Source of the DNA: Microbacterium arborescens
Lineage (GTDB): Bacteria > Actinomycetota > Actinomycetes > Actinomycetales > Microbacteriaceae
Direction of reading: 5' to 3'
Length of the DNA stretch: 64,000 bases
Assembly (NCBI GenBank): GCA_003339645.1
Contig: QNUV01000099.1
Coordinates: forward strand, 434,001 to 498,000
The stretch's first letter is position 1, and each line of letters starts with the position of its first letter. Positions 13,166-21,360 of this stretch are shown piece by piece. The notes beneath the pieces were generated by a model that searched no databases, was not told where the DNA came from, and saw only the letters and a program-made list of their open reading frames with translations. The position numbers were made by a program, and so were the translations under genes.

Positions 13166-13343
13166 CGACCCACCCCTTCGGCACCGAGAGGCGCTCGGTG
13201 TGGATGGCGCACAGGTCGTGCGCGTGCGGGTCGGTTCCGCCGCCCAGCGGGCCGAGCGCAGCCATCTGGTCGCCGTAGTCGAAGGTCAGGGTCGTCACGG
13301 CCTCGCGGGCGCAGCCCACCTTCGAACACAGTCTCTCGCGCAT
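13137..13343 (-). CDS. DUF3499 family small protein
   Basis: 68 residues from the ATG at 13343, beginning MRERLCSKVGC and containing HAHDLCAIHTERLSVPKGW, the two conserved Cys/His parts of DUF3499, which suggest a small metal-binding fold. A longer reading from 13412 adds only Arg-rich sequence and is not preferred. It lies next to the Rv3259-like gene, in the same relative place as the Rv3258c-type gene of mycobacteria. Function unknown. Confidence 0.8.
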   Translation of the reverse strand: MRERLCSKVGCAREAVTTLTFDYGDQMAALGPLGGGTDPHAHDLCAIHTERLSVPKGWVVIRHETLRV

Positions 13344-13411
13344 CCCGTCCACGGTAACGCCGCGGACGCTGCGTGAGCGGATGCCGCGCCGGTGCCTCAT
13401 CCGGCGGCGCA

Positions 13412-13417
13412 TAGGAT
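13412..13417 (+). promoter_or_regulatory. -10 element TAGGAT, leaderless promoter
   Basis: TAGGAT is followed by six bases and then the ATG at 13424, placing the expected transcription start at or next to the start codon. Confidence 0.6.
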
Positions 13418-13423
13418 GGCCTC

Positions 13424-13864
13424 ATGATCCGGCGTCGTTCCCGACCCGTGCCGCCCCGGCGGAACCGGCCGTCGCGTCACGGCCGTCACGGCCGCGATGA
13501 CAGGAGCCCCGTCGTCCGGCCGCCGCTTCCGCCCCTCGAGACCCGCTCCGAGCGATTCGATCTGTCGGTGGGCACGGCCGCCGAGTTCCTGCGCAGCGCC
13601 TGGCCCGAGCTGCGGGAGGTCCGTTTCGAGGTCGCCGGGATGCCCGCGGCCAGTGACGAGGACGGCATCCCGCGTTGGCAGGTCTTCGCGGCCGAGAAGC
13701 GGATCGTGCTGTACCGGCTGCCGATCGAGCGCCTCAACCGGCTGCACCGCAACGACGATCTGCACCGCCGGATGATGGTCGAGAGCTGCGTCTTCCGCGC
13801 GGCGGCCGAGTACCTCGACCGCGATCCCTGGGACCTCGGGCCCGACCGGTTCCGCTTCCTCTGA
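13424..13864 (+). CDS. Metallopeptidase-like family protein (Rv3259-type)
   Basis: 146 residues. The first 45 are Arg/His/Pro-rich and probably disordered; the rest is a compact domain with KRIVLYRLPIERL and a final helix ending EYLDRDPWDLGPDRFRF. Related proteins are often labelled metallopeptidase family, but the HExxH zinc motif is absent (the matching helix reads MMVESCVFRAAAEYL), so peptidase activity cannot be claimed. Position between DUF3499 and DUF5719/whiB2 is conserved in actinobacteria. Confidence 0.7.
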   Translation: MIRRRSRPVPPRRNRPSRHGRHGRDDRSPVVRPPLPPLETRSERFDLSVGTAAEFLRSAWPELREVRFEVAGMPAASDEDGIPRWQVFAAEKRIVLYRLPIERLNRLHRNDDLHRRMMVESCVFRAAAEYLDRDPWDLGPDRFRFL

Positions 13865-13872
13865 CCGAGAGG

Positions 13873-15264
13873 TCAGGGATACACGGTGAGCTCGGCCGCT
13901 GCGGCGGCCGAACCCGTCACGGGATAGGTCCCGAGCTGCCCGGCACCCGAGAAGCCGACGGAGCCGCGGATGCCGCCGGGACCGGGATCGAGGCGGTAGA
14001 CGGTCCCCGCCGCGACATCGATCGTCCGCGACTGCCCCGCGGCCAGCTGCACCGTCTGCGACTCCCCGCCGGACACGGGCGTCAGAGTCGCGGCGGTCTC
14101 CTGGTCTGCGGTGAGCGTCAGTGTGGGACCGGGGCCCGGAGCGACGGCGACGAGAGTCGGCGCGTCGACGAGGGGGGCACCGACAGCCCAGGCGAAGTCG
14201 GCGGGGGTCGCCTGATCGGTCGAGGTCCACGCCGCCGCCACGAGCGGATCGGCCGCGGTCGCGGTCACGGTGTAGTCGCCGACGGGCATCCCCGTCACCT
14301 CGAGCTCGAGCGGGCGTCCCGCGGCGAGCGCGATGGCGTCCTGCTGCGACACCACGCTGCCGTCAGCGACGGAGCGCACCGTCACACTCGCCAGGGTGTC
14401 GGCGGCCGTCGCCATGAGGCGTACCGACATCCCGCCCGCTGAGGCGACGGAGTCGGGCGCAACGGTGACGTCGACCGCGGGGATGACCTGCTGCGTCGCG
14501 GGAAGGGCGCTCGCCCCCACCTGGTCGACGCCGCCGGCGATGAGGGTGCGCGTGAGCGCGGACTGCAGGGATGCCCGCACCGGGGCACCTTGTGCCGTGA
14601 CCTGCACGACGGGGCTCTGCTCACCGCGGCGGAGCGCCGCGAGAGGGATGGCGCGCTGCGAGCGGGCGGCGACGACGATGTCGCGGCCCGCGACGGGGTC
14701 CTGAGCTCCGTCGGCGCCGAACACGCGCAGGTCGACAGTCGCCGCGACATCCCCCGGGTTCGTCAGAAGGACGAGGTCGCTCGCGCCCGTCGCAGCCGAT
14801 CCACCGACGAGCCACGACTCCATCGCGGGCCGGGTGCATGCCGAGACCGCCAGGCCGCGCAGGTCCGGGTCATCGAGCGAGGCCGAGGATGCGGCGCCGA
14901 GATCGGTGGGGACACCGCCCGTGGGCTCCGCCGAGAACGCCGCCGGCGGTGCGCCCTCGTCGGCGCGGTCGGGTGTCGCGAGGGTGTAGGAGGTCGGGTC
15001 GCCGCTGTCGGCGGCGGAGACGACGCTCGAGGGCGCAGCCGCGGTGATCGCCCCCGCCGCCGTCGCGTCTCGCCCGAGCGCGAGGAGCGGACCGTCGCAC
15101 GCCGCGACCGAGCGCGCGGCCTCGGGTACCACGTCCAGGGACATGGGCTCGCGGGCGAGGGTCGGCCACGGCGCGGCGGCCGCGACGATCACGCCCCCTC
15201 CCACGACGGCAGCGGCCACCGCTCCCGCGGCGAGGCGGGTCACGAGTGCGGTTCGCGTGTTCAT
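13873..15264 (-). CDS. DUF5719 family secreted or membrane-anchored protein
   Basis: 463 residues. The ATG at 15264 overlaps the upstream gene as ATGA. An N-terminal hydrophobic helix at about residues 10-32 serves as signal or anchor; the rest is an extracytoplasmic, beta-rich region dominated by Ala, Val, Thr and Ser with few charges. The pattern and place, directly downstream of the large GT2 membrane protein, match DUF5719. The two are probably translated as a pair and may act together on a surface glycan; function unknown. Confidence 0.8.
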   Translation of the reverse strand: MNTRTALVTRLAAGAVAAAVVGGGVIVAAAAPWPTLAREPMSLDVVPEAARSVAACDGPLLALGRDATAAGAITAAAPSSVVSAADSGDPTSYTLATPDRADEGAPPAAFSAEPTGGVPTDLGAASSASLDDPDLRGLAVSACTRPAMESWLVGGSAATGASDLVLLTNPGDVAATVDLRVFGADGAQDPVAGRDIVVAARSQRAIPLAALRRGEQSPVVQVTAQGAPVRASLQSALTRTLIAGGVDQVGASALPATQQVIPAVDVTVAPDSVASAGGMSVRLMATAADTLASVTVRSVADGSVVSQQDAIALAAGRPLELEVTGMPVGDYTVTATAADPLVAAAWTSTDQATPADFAWAVGAPLVDAPTLVAVAPGPGPTLTLTADQETAATLTPVSGGESQTVQLAAGQSRTIDVAAGTVYRLDPGPGGIRGSVGFSGAGQLGTYPVTGSAAAAAELTVYP

Positions 15265-18101
15265 CGGTCCCTCCGGCGAAGCGGTCGGATGCCCACGAGG
15301 CGCGGTGCCGCTCGCGAGGCCGAGCGGCTCCCACGTGTCGGCAGCGCCAGGAGGAGGGCGATCGCGAAGACGGCTGCGATCCCGCTCCATGCGGCCGACG
15401 CGACGGCGCGAGCCGACGTCGCAGCCTCAGCGCGGGGAGCGATGTCGCCCGACAGGCGCCATAGCTCGCCTCTGTCCGTCGACCCGACGGCGTCGAGCCC
15501 ATCCCGGCCGCCCAGGGCCGTCGCCGCCGCGAGCCGCGTGCTGCGGGCCGCGGCCGACTCGTCGTCCCCGGACGACGCGAGCAGGATGAACGCGACCCCG
15601 TGGTCTCGCAGCTCCGCGACGACGTCGTTCGCGGTATCGGCGACGAGGTCGGCAGCGACCTGGGCCGCTTCTCGGTCCGCATCGGTCAGCTCGGTGCGCG
15701 CGGTCACGAGAGTCGACTGACCACCGAGGGTCGCACTGCCGCCCCACACGACATCCACGGCGACGCCGTCGTCGGTGGGCGTGAGGACGATCGTGCCGAG
15801 CCCCGGCGAGTTCGCCCCCTCGGCGGCGACGAACGCAGGGAGGGTGCTGGTCGCACCGCGACCGACGACCGAGGCTTCCCGGGCATGGGAGGTCAGCATC
15901 GGAACGGCGGCGACGACGAGCCCGGCCACGGCGAGCCCGGCGGCAGCGGCGCGGACGACGCGGGCCGGCACGACGCTGTCGAGCGTCAGCAGGGCACCGC
16001 CGGCCACTCCGACCCAGGCGAGGCTGAGCGCCGCTCCCGGCCACAGCGCGATCGCGGTCGTGCCGTCGATGACGACGGCCACGCCGGCCGCGGCGAAGGC
16101 CGTCGCCACACCGAGCCCCGCGATGGCGAGAAGCACGATTCCGACGAATCGCCGAGCCGACATGGCGGCGGCGAGAGTGAGCGCGAGCAGCGGCGCCGTG
16201 AACAGGATGAGCCACCAGAGTGGCCCCGCGGCACCGGTGAAGGCGGCCCAGCCCGCGTCGGCGGGGAAGCCTGCCGCGAGCAGGAACCTCCCGAGGACGT
16301 CATCGGCGAACCGCGGGCCGCTCCATGGCACGCCGGGGTCGGCAAGGAGCGACCAGGGGTCGCCGACGCGCAGCCGCGCGAACACGAGCGGTGCCGACAG
16401 CGCCACGGACGGGACGATGATCCAGAGCCACCGGAACGCCGCACGTCGGCCGCGGAGCACCATCGACAGCACGACCGCGAACACCCAGATGACCACGACG
16501 GGGGCCGCGAGCACGGGCGAACATGCCAGCACGACGGCGAGCAGGATCGAGGCCGTGCCGGCGTTGCCCCACGACCGGTGCGCCGCGGCCGCGGTGAAGG
16601 CCAACCACGGCAGCACGAGGTGGACGATGACGGCTGCCGGCCGCCCATCGCCCAGAGCCACGAGGAACATCGGCGCGAGCGCCCACGTCACCGCCCCGAC
16701 GATGCGCAGAACCGGGCGTTCGGTGATGCGGGTCGCCGCGAACCAGCCGCCGAGTACCGCGAGTGGAAGTGCGAGCAGCCAGAGCACCACCAACGCGCGC
16801 GACGGGTCCGCCGGCGACAACGATGCGAGCACGGCGAGGACCGCGCTGAACGGGTCGGCCGGCCCGACGGCATCCCAGCCGAGCGGGCGCTGCGCACCCG
16901 TCGCTTCCGACCAGGCGCGCGCGGCGCTGGCGGCGAGTGGGGCGAGCGCTCCCCCGCCGATCGAGGGCCAGCTCAGCGCGGCGGGCATCGACGCGATCGA
17001 GACCACGAGCGCGGCGAGCACGGCCCAGGCACCGCCTCCGGAGAAGAATCCGAGCTCGGTGCGGCGGGGACCGTCGCCGGCGGGCTGGTCCTCGATGAGC
17101 CGCTGACGCATGACGCGCGAGCTCACGCGCAAAGATGCCAGCTGCGACCACGATGCACGCCGGTGACGCGCGATGCGACGCCGGGTCCGGGTCACTGCCG
17201 GCAGACGCACCATCACGACGGCGGCCGCCGACCATTCCGGGCCGATCCGCGCGGGCCGCTTGCCGACGAGGTGGAGGATGCTGCGCCAGAGCGCGAGCGG
17301 CAGGAGCGAGAGCCAGTGCAGCACGACCGCCGGCGGCGGGGCGTAGACCAGCCTGCGGTGCAGCTGCGCGACACGGGCGGCGTGGACAGCGCGAGCCCGC
17401 GCGGCGGTCGTGCGCGGTGCGGGCGCGCCGGCCACGCCATCGTGGGCCACGGCGATGCGCGCGCCGGGGGCGAGCACGACACGACCGCCGGCCAGGCGCA
17501 CCCGGACACCGAGATCGAGCCCCTCGTCGGCACCGGCGAGCGCCTCGTCGAGCCCCTCGAGCTCGCGCCACGCCGCCGTGTGGACGAGGAGCCCGCGCAC
17601 GTCGCCGCCCAGGACGTCGTCCGTGCCGTCGTGCTGCCCCTGGTCGTGCTCGCCGTCGGCGAGCCCGACGGCGGCGCCGAACCTGGTCATGGAGCGTCCG
17701 AGCGAGACGATGCGGGTGTTGTCGTCCCACTCGACGAGCTTGGGGACGGCGATGGCGACGGACGGGGCCGTCTCGAGCGCGGCCGCGAGGCGCTGCAGCG
17801 CCTCAGGTTCCGGCGCGACGTCTTGAGCCAGCAACCAGATGGCGTCGCCGTCGATCCGACGCGAGGCGAGCCGGAGCGCCGCGGCGAAGCCCGTGCGCGC
17901 GGGCGCTGAGATAACCGCTTCCGCGCCCGACTCCTCGGCGAGAGTGCGCAGCCGTTGGTCGCCGCCGCAGAGCACGATCGTGAGGGCGTCGACGGCGCGC
18001 GTCTGATCGCGCAGCGCGGCGAGCGTGCGCATGAGATGGAAGGCCGCCGGTGTGCGTCCGTCGGGACGCACGACCAGGAGCGCGTGAACACGGGCGGGCA
18101 T
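15261..18101 (-). CDS. Large GT2-type glycosyltransferase with multi-pass membrane domain
   Basis: 946 residues. The N-terminal 240 residues form a GT2-like domain (DALTIVLCGGDQRLR, GDAIWLLAQDVAPEPEAL, then an acceptor region ending near RIAVAHDG); a short charged linker and about twelve hydrophobic helices follow. The usual DxD is replaced by AQDV, so catalysis is plausible but not certain. A TAGGCT box nine bases before the start may be its promoter. It sits between whiB2 and DUF5719, a recurrent actinobacterial arrangement. Likely a surface-glycan enzyme with unknown donor. Confidence 0.8.
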   Translation of the reverse strand: MPARVHALLVVRPDGRTPAAFHLMRTLAALRDQTRAVDALTIVLCGGDQRLRTLAEESGAEAVISAPARTGFAAALRLASRRIDGDAIWLLAQDVAPEPEALQRLAAALETAPSVAIAVPKLVEWDDNTRIVSLGRSMTRFGAAVGLADGEHDQGQHDGTDDVLGGDVRGLLVHTAAWRELEGLDEALAGADEGLDLGVRVRLAGGRVVLAPGARIAVAHDGVAGAPAPRTTAARARAVHAARVAQLHRRLVYAPPPAVVLHWLSLLPLALWRSILHLVGKRPARIGPEWSAAAVVMVRLPAVTRTRRRIARHRRASWSQLASLRVSSRVMRQRLIEDQPAGDGPRRTELGFFSGGGAWAVLAALVVSIASMPAALSWPSIGGGALAPLAASAARAWSEATGAQRPLGWDAVGPADPFSAVLAVLASLSPADPSRALVVLWLLALPLAVLGGWFAATRITERPVLRIVGAVTWALAPMFLVALGDGRPAAVIVHLVLPWLAFTAAAAHRSWGNAGTASILLAVVLACSPVLAAPVVVIWVFAVVLSMVLRGRRAAFRWLWIIVPSVALSAPLVFARLRVGDPWSLLADPGVPWSGPRFADDVLGRFLLAAGFPADAGWAAFTGAAGPLWWLILFTAPLLALTLAAAMSARRFVGIVLLAIAGLGVATAFAAAGVAVVIDGTTAIALWPGAALSLAWVGVAGGALLTLDSVVPARVVRAAAAGLAVAGLVVAAVPMLTSHAREASVVGRGATSTLPAFVAAEGANSPGLGTIVLTPTDDGVAVDVVWGGSATLGGQSTLVTARTELTDADREAAQVAADLVADTANDVVAELRDHGVAFILLASSGDDESAAARSTRLAAATALGGRDGLDAVGSTDRGELWRLSGDIAPRAEAATSARAVASAAWSGIAAVFAIALLLALPTRGSRSASRAAPRLVGIRPLRRRDR

Positions 18102-18190
18102 GACGGAGCAAGCCTAGGCGGCGATTCTGAGCACCCCCGGCAGCAGCGGGGCGGTTCGCCGATATCGGTGGAGGCTGTCGCCGTCCCTCG

Positions 18191-18511
18191 TCAGACCGCG
18201 CGGCGCTTCAGCTTGCGACGCTCGCGTTCGCTGAGACCGCCCCAGATGCCGAAGCGCTCGTCGTTCTGCAGGGCGTACTCCAGGCACTCCCCCCGCACGT
18301 CGCACGACGTGCAGATGCGCTTGGCATCACGAGTCGAGCCGCCCTTCTCGGGGAAGAACGCCTCGGGATCGGTCTGCGCGCACAGTGCATCGGTCTGCCA
18401 GGCCAGAGCGTTGTCGTCACCGTCGGTATCGACGCGCCGCACTCCGGGCACACCCAGGTTGACCGGGTCGACGAACCAGTTGTCGGGAACGCCCGAACGG
18501 TATGCCGTCAT
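18191..18511 (-). CDS. whiB2: WhiB-family iron-sulfur transcriptional regulator (WhiB2/WhmD type)
   Basis: 106 residues. Four Cys ligands for a [4Fe-4S] cluster are at 44, 67, 70 and 76, followed by the GIWGG turn at residues 88-92 and a basic tail SERERRKLKRR, all family hallmarks. The start at 18511 is preceded by GGAGGGG with seven bases spacing, so the upstream extension is rejected. Neighbours manA and DUF3499 are those of mycobacterial whiB2, an essential septation regulator. It has a near-ideal promoter. Confidence 0.9.
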   Translation of the reverse strand: MTAYRSGVPDNWFVDPVNLGVPGVRRVDTDGDDNALAWQTDALCAQTDPEAFFPEKGGSTRDAKRICTSCDVRGECLEYALQNDERFGIWGGLSERERRKLKRRAV

Positions 18512-18561
18512 ATCGTGTCCCCTCCTCGCCGGCCGGCACGCGAGCCGCGTGTCTCGCATTA

Positions 18562-18590
18562 ATTACACCCGTGTCATTCCCTCGGGTCAA
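18562..18590 (-). promoter_or_regulatory. Sigma-A-type promoter of whiB2
   Basis: On the minus strand, TTGACC (18585-18590), a 17-base spacer and TGTAAT (18562-18567) form one of the best -35/-10 pairs in the window. The expected leader is about 45 bases and carries the GGAGGGG ribosome-binding site. Confidence 0.75.
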
Positions 18591-18655
18591 GTCGCGGATC
18601 GTAAACCCTCAAGCGCATGTTTAAGCTTCGCGGCGGTTCGTCGGCGTGTCGCGGC

Positions 18656-19828
18656 TCACTCGCCGCCCGGCTGAGCGACGAACGCCTCCCCCGCGCCGCC
18701 GATCGCGACCGACGCCGCCGAGACCACGGCCGCCGTGCCGGGAACGAGCTCCACGCGCTCTCCGTCCGCTTCGACGACGATGTCACCGCCGGTCGCGAGC
18801 ACGACGGCCGGTCCCGCGAGCGCGATCTCGGTAACCGCTTCGAAGGTCGTCTCGACGCGCGCAAGACGGAAATCCGGTACGCCGACGTCGTAGCCGAAGA
18901 CCCCGGGCGCGACCTCGACCGGCTCGACGATCGGCGCGGGACCGCTCGCGGTGCTGACCACCTGCAGCAGCTCCGGCACATCGACGTGCTTGGGGGTCAG
19001 GCCCCCGCGGAGCACGTTGTCGCTGGCCGCCATCAGCTCGACGCCGAGGCCGTCCTGATACGCGTGGAGCACGCCGGCCGGAGCGAAGAGCGCTTCTCCG
19101 CGCCGCAGCTCGACGAGGTTCATGAGGGTCGCCACGATGAGGCCGGCATCGTCGGGGAACGCCGCCGCGATCTCGCGGAGGACGCGGCGCTCGGCCGCGA
19201 AGTCCGAAGCATCCGCAGCGTCGCCCGCCGAGCGTTCCAGCGCGGCGGAGAGGTCGGTCACGACATCGGCCGCCTCACCAGAGAGGGCCCAGCCGATGAC
19301 ACGGCGCAGCGCAGCGGGCTCGTCCTCGGCGTCGGTCGGCGTGAGAGCGGCCGACAGCGCGCCGACACCGCCGCCTGCGCCCAGCGACGCGAGCAGACGC
19401 TGCGTGTCGACGACGGGCCGCAGCCCGACGAGCGCGCGGAAGCTCTCCGACAGGGCGACGATGATCTCGGGCTTGTGATTCTCGTCGCGGTACAGCCGCT
19501 CGGCCGCATCCCGGGGGATGCCGGCCGCCTCCTCGCGCGCGAACCCGACGGCCGCCTGCTCCCGAGACGGGTGCGCCTGAATCGACAGCGACGTCGCCGC
19601 GGCGAGGATCTTCAGCAGATACGGAAGAGGCGGTATCCCCGCCTCGGACAGGGCGAGGTTCAGCGGACGTCCGGTGCCGTCGTCCACGCGCGACGGGCTG
19701 CCCGGGTGGTCGCCGAACCAGATCTCCGCTTCGGGTGCCCCCGAGGGCTCCCGCCCCTGCAGCTCGGCGATGAGCGTCTCGGAGCCCCATGCGTAGTCTC
19801 TGGCGATGTTCGAGATCGGAATCAGCAC
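18656..19828 (-). CDS. manA: Mannose-6-phosphate isomerase, class I
   Basis: 390 residues. Converts fructose-6-phosphate to mannose-6-phosphate, feeding GDP-mannose and mannosylated surface polymers. Family features include NIARDYAWGSETLIAELQ at the N-terminus, PEAEIWFGDHPGSPS, LSIQAHPSREQA with metal-binding His, NHKPEIIVAL, and the late FAPAGVLHAYQDGLGVELMA. GTG start, chosen because a TAGGCT box ends six bases upstream. Transcribed divergently from the O-antigen-ligase-like genes. Confidence 0.95.
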   Translation of the reverse strand: MLIPISNIARDYAWGSETLIAELQGREPSGAPEAEIWFGDHPGSPSRVDDGTGRPLNLALSEAGIPPLPYLLKILAAATSLSIQAHPSREQAAVGFAREEAAGIPRDAAERLYRDENHKPEIIVALSESFRALVGLRPVVDTQRLLASLGAGGGVGALSAALTPTDAEDEPAALRRVIGWALSGEAADVVTDLSAALERSAGDAADASDFAAERRVLREIAAAFPDDAGLIVATLMNLVELRRGEALFAPAGVLHAYQDGLGVELMAASDNVLRGGLTPKHVDVPELLQVVSTASGPAPIVEPVEVAPGVFGYDVGVPDFRLARVETTFEAVTEIALAGPAVVLATGGDIVVEADGERVELVPGTAAVVSAASVAIGGAGEAFVAQPGGE

Positions 19829-19834
19829 GGACCC

Positions 19835-19840
19835 AGCCTA
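19835..19840 (-). promoter_or_regulatory. -10 element TAGGCT of manA
   Basis: TAGGCT on the minus strand, six bases upstream of the GTG at 19828; the transcript would be leaderless. Confidence 0.55.
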
Positions 19841-19899
19841 GGACGCAGGGCCGTGAGACCCCGTGCCGAGACGCGACGCCGCGGTAGCCTGTCTGCACC

Positions 19900-21324
19900 A
19901 TGGCCGTCTACTCCCGACATCCCGTCTCGGCGCCGCCCACGGCTCCCGCGCGCGAGACCACGGGCCACCTCCTGCTCCGCGCCTGGTGCGTCTTCGTCAT
20001 CGCCGCTTCCATGGCCGGCACGAGCTGGTTGATGGCCTTCGGCTCGGCGGGCGCAGCGGTCGTCGTCGTCGGGACCGGCATCGTGTCGGTGATCCTGTGG
20101 GTGTCGCTGCGACCGCGGGTGCAGTGGCGCCGGCTGCCGTGGTTCGCGCTGGCCTACGTCGCGTGGGCGGTGGCTTCGATGCTGTGGTCGGCGTGGCTGG
20201 GCGCAACCGAGCTGACGCTCCTCCTGCTCGTGTCGACGACGGTGCAGGCCATGTTCGTGGGGGCCGTGCTGACGTGGCGCGAGATCCTGCGCGCGGTCGC
20301 GGCGGCGCTCAAATGGATGCTCGGGCTCTCGATCGTCTTCGAGCTGTGGGTCGCGCTGATCTGGCGCGGCGACATCCTTCCCGGCTTCGTGCGACCGGGC
20401 GAGGACTACACGGGTCACGCCATCACCCTGTGGTCGCGTGACAACCTCTTCAACGGAGGCCGACTGCAGGGCATCTTCGGAAACGCCAACCCCCTCGCCT
20501 ACATCGCGCTCCTGGCGATCATCGTCTTCATCGTGCGGATCGCCTCCGGAGCACCGCGACGGTTCCTCCTCGGCCTGTGGACCGTCCTCGCGCTGTTCCT
20601 CTTCTGGCGCGCGTCGTCGGCGACCGCGTTCCTCTGCGCCCTCGCCGTGGCGGTCGTCCTCGTGACGATCCTGCTCATGCGCACGGCCCGGCGGCCCGGT
20701 GAGCGCACACGGTTCTACCTCATGTACGCGGCGGTCGCCGGGATCGGGGGCGGGGCTGCCTGGTTCGCCCGCGACACGGTCTTCGAGCTGCTGGGTCGGT
20801 CCTCCGACCTGACGGGCCGGCAGCGGATCTGGGATGCCGTCGGTGAGCGCATCGCCGAGCGCCCCGTGATCGGGTGGGGCTACTCGACCCCCTGGGTGCC
20901 CTCTGACCCTGCCTTCGACGGCTGGATCGTCGACCACGGCGTGAGCGTGATGCAGGCGCACAACATGTGGCTCGATGTCGCCCTGCAGCTCGGCTTCGTC
21001 GGTGTCGCCCTCATCGGCCTGGCGCTGCTGGCCTTCGTATGGCGCTCGTGGTTCTTCGCGGTCGACCGACCCCGCTGGGACCTCGTCGCGGATCGGCCGT
21101 ACAGCGCGCTGACCCTCGTCCCTTCACTCGTCGCGACGATCCTGCTCGTCCAGGGCCTTGCCGAGTCGGCTCCGCTGCTGAACTGGGGATGGTTGCTCAT
21201 CATCCTGTTCGCGTTCAAGATCAAGCAGGCCCCGCTCGTCGGGCGCGGGCCGGCCGAGCAGCGTCTCGACGCGGAGCAGGGCGACCGCCTTCCCGAGCAG
21301 CGGGAGGCGCTCCGCCACGCATGA
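19900..21324 (+). CDS. O-antigen ligase/polymerase-like membrane protein 1
   Basis: 474 residues with about eleven transmembrane helices. A large extracytoplasmic loop contains RPGEDYTGHAITLWSRDNLF and QGIFGNANPLAYIALL, and a later part has GRSSDLTGRQRIWDAV and PVIGWGYSTPWVP, the Wzy_C/WaaL-type signature. Such proteins polymerise or ligate undecaprenyl-linked glycans at the outer face of the membrane. It is closely similar, by eye about 60 % identical, to the next gene, so a recent tandem duplication is likely. Acceptor and glycan are unknown. Confidence 0.85.
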   Translation: MAVYSRHPVSAPPTAPARETTGHLLLRAWCVFVIAASMAGTSWLMAFGSAGAAVVVVGTGIVSVILWVSLRPRVQWRRLPWFALAYVAWAVASMLWSAWLGATELTLLLLVSTTVQAMFVGAVLTWREILRAVAAALKWMLGLSIVFELWVALIWRGDILPGFVRPGEDYTGHAITLWSRDNLFNGGRLQGIFGNANPLAYIALLAIIVFIVRIASGAPRRFLLGLWTVLALFLFWRASSATAFLCALAVAVVLVTILLMRTARRPGERTRFYLMYAAVAGIGGGAAWFARDTVFELLGRSSDLTGRQRIWDAVGERIAERPVIGWGYSTPWVPSDPAFDGWIVDHGVSVMQAHNMWLDVALQLGFVGVALIGLALLAFVWRSWFFAVDRPRWDLVADRPYSALTLVPSLVATILLVQGLAESAPLLNWGWLLIILFAFKIKQAPLVGRGPAEQRLDAEQGDRLPEQREALRHA

Positions 21325-21360
21325 GTGCTCTCAGGGGCCTCCGGCTACTCTGAGAGCATC

